A stretch of DNA of 33,204 nucleotides from Mesotaenium endlicherianum (taxonomy: Eukaryota > Streptophyta > Zygnematophyceae > Zygnematales > Mesotaeniaceae), in NCBI GenBank assembly GCA_009602735.1, contig WELA01003960.1, forward strand, positions 323,186 through 356,389, in the 5' to 3' direction. The position numbers and the translations under genes are program-made. The notes beneath the pieces were generated by a model. That model had not been told where the DNA came from, searched no databases, and saw only the letters and a program-made list of their open reading frames with translations. Below are positions 19,275 through 28,072 of the stretch, piece after piece (position 1 is the first letter of the stretch; the number at the start of each line of letters is the position of its first letter).

Positions 19275-22200
19275 CTGCAAAGCCCTGGCGCTCACCCCAA
19301 TCCTTGGAACTCGAGCCGTAGCGTCACTTGAGACATCATGCGGCAGCCCCTCTCGCCCCTCCCTCTCCCTCCCTCCCTCCCTCTCCGTCCCTCCCTCTCC
19401 ACCTCTCCCCCCCTCCCCTTGCCTCGCCCAGGAGCCCTTGTCTCAGGGGCGTCCGCTCGCTGCTACCCGCCAGCTGTCCTCTCCTTCTCGTGGTCTCCTC
19501 AGCTCAGCAAGTAGGGCGTGGGGCTCTATAAGTCCCCTGTGGTCTCTGCAGGGCCCGACGTGGCCTTCTGGGGTTTAGGGCTTCAGGGTCTGTACGTGGC
19601 CTGAGGTGTGGGGCTAGGAGCTCAGTCGTTTCCTCTCTTCGGCTTGCTCTGGGGCCCGCCACTGCAGCAGCTCGTGTGAGCGCTGTCCGAGCAGGCAAAG
19701 AATTCTAAGAAGAGAATTGAAGGGAAGGCTTGTGCTGGTGCCGTGCCATGCTGCTGCTGCTGCTGCTGCTGCAGCCGTGCAGCGTGTGAAGCATCTCCAA
19801 TGTTTCTCATCTCCTCGCGCTCACAGCTGGCATGGGGGAGGGGGGACGGAGGTGATGGTGTCTTGCTCGGCGGCGCGGGGTTCTGTTGGGGGGGCTGGCC
19901 CTGGGGGCTGGGGGGATATTGGNNNNNNNNNNNNNNNNNNNNNNNNNNNNNNNNNNNNNNNNNNNNNNNNNNNNNNNNNNNNNNNNNNNNNNNNNNNNNN
20001 NNNNNNNNNNNNNNNNNNNNNNNNNNNNNNNNNNNNNNNNNNNNNNNNNNNNNNNNNNNNNNNNNNNNNNNNNNNNNNNNNNNNNNNNNNNNNNNNNNNN
20101 NNNNNNNNNNNNNNNNNNNNNNNNNNNNNNNNNNNNNNNNNNNNNNNNNNNNNNNNNNNNNNNNNNNNNNNNNNNNNNNNNNNNNNNNNNNNNNNNNNNN
20201 NNNNNNNNNNNNNNNNNNNNNNNNNNNNNNNNNNNNNNNNNNNNNNNNNNNNNNNNNNNNNNNNNNNNNNNNNNNNNNNNNNNNNNNNNNNNNNNNNNNN
20301 NNNNNNNNNNNNNNNNNNNNNNNNNNNNNNNNNNNNNNNNNNNNNNNNNNNNNNNNNNNNNNNNNNNNNNNNNNNNNNNNNNNNNNNNNNNNNNNNNNNN
20401 NNNNNNNNNNNNNNNNNNNNNNNNNNNNNNNNNNNNNNNNNNNNNNNNNNNNNNNNNNNNNNNNNNNNNNNNNNNNNNNNNNNNNNNNNNNNNNNNNNNN
20501 NNNNNNNNNNNNNNNNNNNNNNNNNNNNNNNNNNNNNNNNNNNNNNNNNNNNNNNNNNNNNNNNNNNNNNNNNNNNNNNNNNNNNNNNNNNNNNNNNNNN
20601 NNNNNNNNNNNNNNNNNNNNNNNNNNNNNNNNNNNNNNNNNNNNNNNNNNNNNNNNNNNNNNNNNNNNNNNNNNNNNNNNNNNNNNNNNNNNNNNNNNNN
20701 NNNGGGGGATATTGGGGGGGGAGGGGAGCAGCCAAGATGGTGCAGGAGATGCAGGGCAAGGAGCTCGGCCGCTGGTGTGACAGGCACGTCCCCCTCCTAT
20801 TACACCCTCGCCTCCACTCGCCCCCTCCCCTCCCTCCCTTCCCTTCCTCCCCTCCCTCCCTTCCCTTCCTCCCCTCCCTTCCTCCCCTCCCTCCCATCTG
20901 CACCCCCTTGCCTGCCACTTTCTTTCACTGTCTCGGCCCAGCCCAGTCCCTTGGTGCTGGATAGAGGTGTGCATTTTCCCTGAAGGGGGGGGGAGGCATC
21001 CTGATTCAGACGACGGTATGCGGCGTATGCTTTTGGAACCCCATCCAAGCCCGAAAACATACAGTTGAACCCCAACACAATGGGAATCCAGAAGTGAGCC
21101 CCCCCCCACTCAGCACGTCAACGCTGCAGTCAATCCTAGATCTGCAAAACCCTCAGTAATAAGCCCGGATACCTCCATGCCGTCTCGCGCGTCCTTGCTG
21201 CACAGAGTGCCCACCCACTGCTGGAGCTGGAGCTGCCCTCAGGGACCTGAGAACCCTCTCTACTCTTCATCTAAGCCCGAAACCTGATCCAGGAACCTCA
21301 CCCAAACTCTGAACTTGACTCTCTGTGAGGCTAGCAAGCCCTGCCAGCCCTGCGTGGCTGGTCCCCTCCAGGTCCTCGAGCGTGGGCCTGTATCGGTGGT
21401 GTGTCTAAGTCGTAACCTGCCACTACTGCCGCCCTGCCTCATGCGCGAGAGCTGCTGCCTGTGTCTCTGTGTGGGTGTGTGTGGGTGTGTGTTGGGTGGT
21501 GGGCAATGCGTGGCCACGCAGGCTGCTGGAGGAGAAGGAAGACGAGGTGAGAGCAGCGCCTCCTTCCTTCCCCCCCTCCACTCTCCCCCCCTCCCCTCCC
21601 CTTGCCTGCCTGCCTGCGGCGCGGGCTTGAGGACCCTCTGTCGGCAAGTTGCTATTGGTGCTGCCGGTGCAGATGCACGCCTTTGACGCAGCCGTGGCAT
21701 GAGAATGGGTCGACCACTCCAGCTGACGGCCAAATACCACCGCACGCATTGATGTTGCCGGCGCATGAGTCACAAGGCCCACACTTGGCGCGTTTCGCAC
21801 GCGTCCGCGAGAGACGATGGACTCAGATGGACCTCCAGGACGCAGGGTTTCTGTTCGGGGTTCTGTCTCGCTGGTGGCTCTCTTGCAACCTTTTGGTTCC
21901 GGTTCGCCGCCCGTCGTACAAGCCCCGAAGCTCACCCTCGGCCTGACACCTGTCGCTCGGTTGTGACTTGCCACTGGTCGAGTGACGCGCAGCTGGGGGA
22001 GATGATCCGCAAGGGCGAGATCACGCCGGAGACCGACATTGACGAGCTCATCTGCCGCAACATGACCCGCCACTGCACCGACGCCGACTGGGCGGAGAGG
22101 TGGGCCCACTAGCACCGAAGCTTTTGCATTCACATGCACGTGAACGTGAGCGTGGGTGTGAAGCGACTAGCGACGCAAATACCAACCCCAAAATCTGCAC

Positions 22201-22934
22201 GATGGAGAACCCTAAATTGCAAACCTCTGAAATACCCCGAAGTGTGAACAGTGAGACCTTGCTATCGTAGCGCACGAGTGGACAGAAAGTGACGTGCTGC
22301 ACACGCGCATCTCATTCCCCTCTTGACTGCCGTCATTGCTCACCAAAGCGCACTCTCTGGGGAAATAAGAAGCACGCTTGCTGCTCTCTGCATTCGAGAT
22401 TTTTTCTCTCTTGTGCCGAAACTATGCGAGTCCTGTTCAGCTCATCGACAGGTTGGGAGAGGGGCACTTGCTCGAAGCTGTTCTGTACGGTCCATGTACC
22501 AAGGCGTCTTCTTTCTCAGCATGCAGCCGAAAAGGATTTGCACTTGAGGCGCATGTGTCGAGGATTGGCATCATCTCGTAACATATATGCGTACATATAT
22601 ACAGATGGATATAGGGGTTGAGTCCTTGTTCTGGGGGGCATTTGACGGTATCCTGTGTTTGTCAATGTGTAACATGTCATATATGCCTTCCTTGCCTTGT
22701 TGGTGCGAGTTTAGGAACGGAGAGACGGACGAAGAGGAGCAGCAAGGAGGTGGTGACGCTCCTGCTCAAGGCGAGACTGAAGGAGGCGCGGAGACGTATG
22801 AAGGCGACGAGACATTGCCAAATATAGATGAGAGCTCAAGTGGCGTTGAGAAGGACTTGGCGCCGGAGCCCAAGGCCCAAGAGGGACTCGAGAAGGGGAC
22901 AAGCGCCAATGGTGCGGATCGCGAGGAGCTTTGA
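16315..22934 (+). CDS. Canopy/MSAP-like saposin-fold protein of the ER lumen (9 exons)
   Basis: Exons: 16315-16443, 17347-17373, 17835-17914, 18927-18999, 19061-19190, 20732-20783, 21522-21546, 21993-22099, 22715-22934. They total 843 nt, 280 residues plus TGA, and all phases agree. Residues 1-30 form a signal peptide (CLALVVQVALL core). The mature protein has exactly six Cys (36, 39, 93, 162, 193, 200), beginning CNAC, the pattern of the DUF3456/canopy family. Strongly plant-like stretches are KNHIDLRHRLDSQGKREGK, VIDYRVSELRVVELMDSLC and RLLEEKEDE. It matches my memory of Arabidopsis At1g42480 (annotated as TLR4 regulator and MIR-interacting MSAP). The tail (about 209-280) is acidic and ends REEL, a KDEL-type retention signal. 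Animal relatives assist folding or trafficking of secreted receptors; the plant role is unclear. The boundaries of exons 5 and 6 are the least certain. Intron 6 needs a GC donor. Confidence 0.88.
17074..17163. repeat. Inverted CTG/CAG triplet repeats (hairpin) in intron 1
   Basis: A CTG-rich arm (17074-17109) is followed about 20 nt later by a CAG-rich arm (17130-17163). Together they could form a stem of some 30 bp. Confidence 0.75.
18804..18823. repeat. AGC triplet repeat in intron 3
   Basis: An uninterrupted run of about six to seven AGC triplets. Confidence 0.85.
19223..19270. repeat. (TC)24 microsatellite in intron 5
   Basis: A pure TC repeat starting about 30 nt after the donor. It continues into a CCCTCC-rich tract to about 19430. 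Confidence 0.93.
19751..19774. repeat. CTG triplet repeat in intron 5
   Basis: An uninterrupted run of about eight CTG triplets, complementary to the AGC repeat in intron 3. Confidence 0.85.
19877..19915 (+). other. Potential G-quadruplex next to the assembly gap
   Basis: Four runs of at least four G (19877-19880, 19888-19894, 19903-19907, 19910-19915) are separated by loops of 2-8 nt. The motif ends 7 nt before the gap. Confidence 0.65.
19923..20703. other. Assembly gap (781 N)
   Basis: It lies inside intron 5 of the canopy-like gene. The same 12 bases, GGGGGATATTGG, abut it on both sides (19911-19922 and 20704-20715). The coding model does not require any exon inside it. Confidence 0.98.
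20805..20897. repeat. CCCTCC-type polypyrimidine repeat in intron 6
   Basis: An almost pure C/T tract, including tandem copies of CCCTTCCTCCCCTCC, starts about 20 nt after the donor. Confidence 0.85.
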
Positions 22935-23399
22935 TTATTTTGTTGGATTATTATTGCCCATTTATAGTGAAATGAAAAAGGGCGTAGGCTTCGTCAAGGC
23001 CTTCGTTGCATCCTCATAGTGAATTTATTTGCTTGCCATTTCGAGGCTGGCTACTGCAACATGCCGGAGCCTAAGGGCCTGACTATTTCGTGTACTTTTT
23101 GTGGTGTCAAATGAACCAATGGACTAAAAGATTTGGAAGGTGCGCCAAACATCTCACCTATGTTCTAAGTTTGTCTCGTATTCTCGAGTAAGTGCCCTAG
23201 TGTAACTTCCAATAAGATTCCCTCACGTACGTAAGCTTTGAGTGGGAAAGAGGTACTGTTTGTGTAGTGTAGTGCTATGAAGGATTACACTGCTTGAGGT
23301 TTCTCAAAAGTTGTGTATTCTGCATGTGAAAGGAATTTGCCGGATGAAGAGCTCTCCGTTTAAAAATGCAGATAAGTTCGTAGGCCGCAAAAGTGGGTA

Positions 23400-23442
23400 T
23401 TGAAAATTTTGAGATATTCAAATTTGATATTTCAAAATTCAA
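23400..23442. repeat. AT-rich imperfect palindrome
   Basis: The left arm starts TTGAAAATTTTGAGATATTC (23400). The right arm, starting TTTGATATTTCAAAATTCAA (23423), is its near reverse complement. There is essentially no loop. Confidence 0.65.
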
Positions 23443-23870
23443 CAATCCAAAATTGATCTCAACTCGAGTTCGTCGATCGGCTCAACTCAATGACAGCTTC
23501 TCGAGTACGTGCTCAGTCCTGGCTTCTTGTTCAAGACAGGTGAAGACTTCCTCCTGGTTTCTCCATTCTATGATTTGGCCCACGACAATATCGCTTTTAA
23601 AGGTGTCGTAGGTGAACGAGGGTGAGCGTGTACGCGGCTAAATTGGGGCTGCAGAGGCAGGTACATCCGGATGCATAGAGCTGCATGTAGCTTTGTCACT
23701 ACCCCACCATCAAGCCGAAAACGTACCTGTCTTCGAAATAATCAACTCAATTTCTTCAGCTTTACAGCTCGGCGATACTTTTTTGGGAAGGTAATTACAG
23801 TATTCAAACCGTGATTGCACCTCTTTGTTTGTCCCTTCATTATATTTGATATATGTGGAAATAAGAAGGC

Positions 23871-23907
23871 AAGGGGAAAAGGGGGGGAGAGGAGAGAGGG
23901 GGAGAGG
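23871..23907. repeat. Polypurine (A/G) tract
   Basis: Thirty-seven consecutive purines, rich in G runs. The strand bias is opposite to that of the gene introns. Confidence 0.85.
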
Positions 23908-25530
23908 TAGACAGAGGAGGGGGGCTTTGGATATATGACAGCCCCGCCTCTTGTTCTTCTTCTTTTCGTAATTTCTATATTCCTTCTTTAGACTTTTGCC
24001 CGTGACCTGATGTCACACAATGTGCACACAAACACGCAATTTGGGAGGGCGCACGCATGCAGTGTGAATGTGGCGGCCACTCGTTGAGTATGTGCCAAAC
24101 ACATGCTTCTGATGAACTTATGTCAGGCGTTTATTTCTTACCCCACTTTGTTGAGCACCCCACTTTCTACACTCGTGGTGCCTCTTTGTCCATGCGTGCG
24201 GATTCGTTGCAATCAACATACGCACGTTGCACTTGACTCCTCTATAATCTGCACTTCACAATAAGAGAAAATATCACATGAAGTAAATCCAGTGTCAGTA
24301 ACACAAGTTTGTGAGAGCTCATGTCCTCGCATGGGTCGTCAATGACGGGGAATAGGGGTGTGCCTTGCTGCTTGAACAGGCCCAGAGTTTGCATGCACTC
24401 CCTCCACTCACTCTGAAGCTCTCATCTCATCTCAGAGACAGCTCCTCACCTCCCTGGCATGTCGCACTGTCCCTTTGACCTTTCTTCTTTCTGTCTAGTC
24501 CAGCGCATCCCTCCCTTGCTCCTAGAAAACATCGTGTTTACTTTGTGCCTCTCCTCACGTGCCTCTTTTCACGAGCGCAGCTCTTCGTGTCTTGGGCTAA
24601 GGGCATCCAGTAGGGTGCAGCGACTCGGTTCATCTTATAAATAATCAACTGCCAAGTGGCAAGATCAGCTTTGGGCGGCATGTGACATTGCCTGGTGCTG
24701 CAACTCATGCCTATGACTCATTTTTGTCCTCGTCCTTGTTTCATGTGCAGTTAGGACATCCATCGCTGGCGGGCCCCCTTGTCTGGAGGGTTGCTATCAA
24801 AAGGTAATGTTTCCTATCTTTTTAAGATACTAGACCTTCATTCTGCACGTGTGTCTGCTTCGATTGTTTTGCAATGCTGAATCAAAGTGCTCTTTCTCTT
24901 TGATTGTGTAGGTCATGCTTGGATGGGCGGTCTCATATGACGCGATACATAATACTGACAGTCTGGTTGACGCCGTTGGTGTCACACTAAGGGATTTATT
25001 CGATGAGGCAGGCTTCTATTGAATATGCTGCTGTTGACGTATTTACTGATGTCTCAGGCTGATTGCGTTGGCCTTGGCACGCATTTTTTGAAGTTTCTAT
25101 GCAGCTTGTGAAGCCTACAATGGCTTTTCCTTTGATAACCTGAAGTGTCCATGTGAGGAAGGAGTGAGCGTGATGATCTGGTACTTGTTTCTTGCACAAA
25201 GGGGAGTCCTGTGAGAAGTCCGGATATACCTATGCTATTATAGATTTGAATGCCATGCTATGTTGTCTGAATAGCCACCTGTTTTGGTGTGAAGGAGGGG
25301 TCTTGTAAGACGTCCAATATAGTGATAAGTTTTTCGTTGTCATAGATGGAGGGCTCCCTTGGAGTATGCTGATTGAAAATTTAGCACTATGTGATGTGTG
25401 GAATATGTGAGCCCATGGTGAGCTGGCACCAGTAGCATAGTATCTACACACACGCGTTGATGAGCTGTCGTGTGTTTCGTTTGGAGGGGAGATGCCAGGT
25501 GGCAGATAGGGCTGGCGGCCATCCCTGGGC

Positions 25531-26172
25531 ATGGAGAACAATGAACAGGGTGCTCTGGAGGAGGACAGACACAACCGGATCCACGAGTTGACTGCTGTAA
25601 TGACTGCCGCAGTCTCTGCATACAACTCTTGGTTTGAACTTCTGTTCGAGGACGACGACGACGAGCTGGAGGAGTGGCCATTTCTTGAGCCGCTAGAGGA
25701 CGAAGATGACTTTGAGTCTCTGTTCGACAACCAAGGGTGGGCGCGTCTGCAGGCTCATATTAACATGAATACTTCGTCCATGCTCCTGGTCATGAATGAG
25801 GTCATGCCTCATAACGACGAGATGCTTGCTGCCATGGAAGAGCTCTCTTCCATTGCATCATCATTTGGGAGCCCTCACATTAGGCCTAAGAAGAGGAAGC
25901 TATGCGTTGACCAAGTAGCTGTTGAGAAGGGCGAAGCAGTTGGGGAGAACGATCCATATGGTGTCATGGCATTGGCACTGGCTAGGGAAGAACTTGATCA
26001 GCAAATTCAGGAAGCGCAGGAGATGCGTCGGAAACAGCGAGCTGACTTTGCGGCAGCTCGGCAGCGCATGCAGCAAGAGCTGTCCCAGGCTAAGCAGCAA
26101 GTCCGCGCTCAACACGCGGAGAATCTTCGGGTGATGAACGGGATCATCGAACGCTTTCAAGACCAAGCTTAG
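25531..26172 (+). CDS. Unrecognised acidic coiled-coil protein, probably nuclear
   Basis: An uninterrupted 213-codon frame from ATG 25531 to TAG 26170-26172. I do not recognise the family. Residues 40-64 are strongly acidic with bulky hydrophobics between (EDDDDELEEWPFLEPLEDED), as seen in activation or histone-binding segments. RPKKRKL at 118-124 looks like a classical monopartite nuclear localisation signal. Residues 150-210 are rich in Glu, Gln, Arg and Ala and are probably a helical coiled coil. A length above 200 codons in AT-balanced intergenic DNA, together with coherent protein-like segments, favours a real gene over chance. It could be a complete intronless gene, one long exon of a larger gene, or the DNA-binding accessory ORF of a decayed DNA transposon. 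No transposase was found nearby. Confidence 0.6.
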   Translation: MENNEQGALEEDRHNRIHELTAVMTAAVSAYNSWFELLFEDDDDELEEWPFLEPLEDEDDFESLFDNQGWARLQAHINMNTSSMLLVMNEVMPHNDEMLAAMEELSSIASSFGSPHIRPKKRKLCVDQVAVEKGEAVGENDPYGVMALALAREELDQQIQEAQEMRRKQRADFAAARQRMQQELSQAKQQVRAQHAENLRVMNGIIERFQDQA

Positions 26173-28072
26173 TTGACCCTTATCTACCCAGTGTCAAAGT
26201 CGCAGCTGCGAGAAGTCCTCCCCATGAACAAGAGGAGCATGGTGCAGCGCAGAGGGGAGGGAGCAGGTTTGGCGATGAGGCCGTGCGAGCTGCTGTTAGG
26301 GTCCGACTCCTGAGAGAGCAGGCAGGCGTGGGGCTGGCACGCCTATGGTGTTTGAACTCCAAGCAGGTCGTGCAGGTTTGCGCATGCTGAAGCTCGACAG
26401 TCCTTGGAGTGTGAATTATGTCCCTTGATGGATTGGGGAGATGGGGACGTGGGATATGTAAGTGAAGCACAGGTCGTCTAGTTAAGTGATGGTAGAGGAA
26501 ACTTGATGCATATTCATCCGGAACGCATAAGTAGAAATTTAAGAGTGCGGAAGTAAGTTATGATAGTTGTGACAGGGATGATTTGGTTTGGCTTTCTGCT
26601 GTTCATTTTAGAGGATAGTACCACTTTAGAGCATGGATTGCGAGGCATATAATTCAAATTTTATATCCATGCCCAATACATTTATGGGTAGTTCAAGGAT
26701 ATCGATTTAAAATCTTGGACAGTGACATGCACTTATTAGTGTTACTTGCTTTAAGATTATCTGGTTCATGGATTTGTGTGAAACATCCAAACTTTGTTCT
26801 GATGATGTATGCTAGCCAGTTACTGGATGCCTCTTAGATTTGTACAAGCTAACACAATGTTAGCTCCATGTGTGTTGCTTAGAAAAGTGGTGTGATCTGC
26901 CTCATGAATCATGATGTGCCACTTCTTGTATCAACTTATGAAGGTTTGCTGAGGTCTTCATTCCTTTGAGAGGCATGTGGTCTAAACATGTATGATTGTT
27001 CTAATCCGGTTATTTTGTTGAACACTTTCCCAGTACAATTTCGTACAAATATGCATGGTCAAGGCAATCAGTCACATACAGGATGACCCACGAGATGAGA
27101 AATTAGACGTAAGTGTAGCTTTCCGCCTTCTGCAAATGTGTGAATATTTGGTCATGCACTCGGCGGGGGAGTGCATGTCTTCATAAGCGCACCTAATATC
27201 TCAACCATACTCCCTACGAGGCAAGAAATTATACAACTAGAATCGAATTGCAAGTGAGGAAAATTTTGAGATACAATCACTATAACGGAAGAGGTACAGA
27301 CCCGATGATCAGCAACTTATACAGGGTACTAAACAGGCAGCCATGGTTCAAGCTTGGAAGGTAAAGCTGTGGTGCATCGCCGGTCGCATGAGAGTTGTGT
27401 CGAGATGTCATCTGTAGTCTAACGAAATCCGACGATGCTAGCAATGCCTTGCTTCTCTCTGAATGTGCATGCGCTGACATACTACAGGACAGGTGTCGAA
27501 AAAGATGTGCGCTAGTCATGGCGCTTGCCAGCGCTTGCACCCTGCTTCCACTCGATTGCACATGCTTGCACCCACTTGCACTGACTTGCAGCCGTACAGT
27601 CATCGATAGCACTTGGTACGCCTCTTTCGCGCCCTGCTCCCACCTGCTCCCACCTGCTCTAGCCCGTACAGATACGTACAGCAAGCAAGTGGAGCAGCAT
27701 AGTGGGGAATCAAAAGCACGACCCTTTTCTGGACACATGTCAGGGCTTTGAAGAACGTTGTGTCATGTGCGACGACTTCCGAGTCCCGACTCCCCGTTTA
27801 TCCATTATCTATGCGAAGAAATGCGAAAGAAGCATGAAAATAGCATGCCCTGAAGCTTCTCCTTAACTTAGACTCTGAAGCTCGAGTGCATGTTGCAAGC
27901 TAGCTGTGACGTGTGCTACCTTCTCTCCTAGTGAGAATCTTCAAGTTGGCTTTTTTTTCCTCTGCGTGTCGGTTTATTAAGGTTGTTCTCTGAAGACACA
28001 TATTATTTTCTCTCATTGTTACCTCTGTACTCGTTGGAAGAGAGTCCTAGCGTTAATCCTCCGGTGGATGTT
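26173..28072. other. Intergenic region
   Basis: No gene is supported. At about 27520-27700 there are clusters of short direct repeats (GCTTGCAC, CTCCCACCTG). The frame at 27395-27751 is Cys-rich and reads through those repeats, and I do not accept it as a gene. The promoter of the J-domain gene is expected before 28073. Confidence 0.5.

Larger units (their letters stand above)
22935..25530. other. Intergenic region
   Basis: No gene is recognised. It contains an AT-rich imperfect palindrome (23400-23442) and an all-purine tract (23871-23907). Short open frames here lack family features. Confidence 0.55.

Noticed and set aside
19622..21109. Long frames of 326-495 codons across the gap
   Set aside because: Most of their length is N. 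The rest is low-complexity intron sequence of the canopy-like gene.
25230..25730. 166-codon Ser/Asn-rich - strand frame
   Set aside because: It is the shadow of the acidic segment of the + strand ORF at 25531; GAC/GAG-type codons read backwards as Ser-rich sequence.
27280..27751. Overlapping frames on both strands rich in Cys and Ser
   Set aside because: They run through short direct repeats and show no domain.
27983..28072. Upstream extension of the J-domain protein
   Set aside because: The frame is open but has no ATG before 28073. The extra residues are not needed for a transit peptide.
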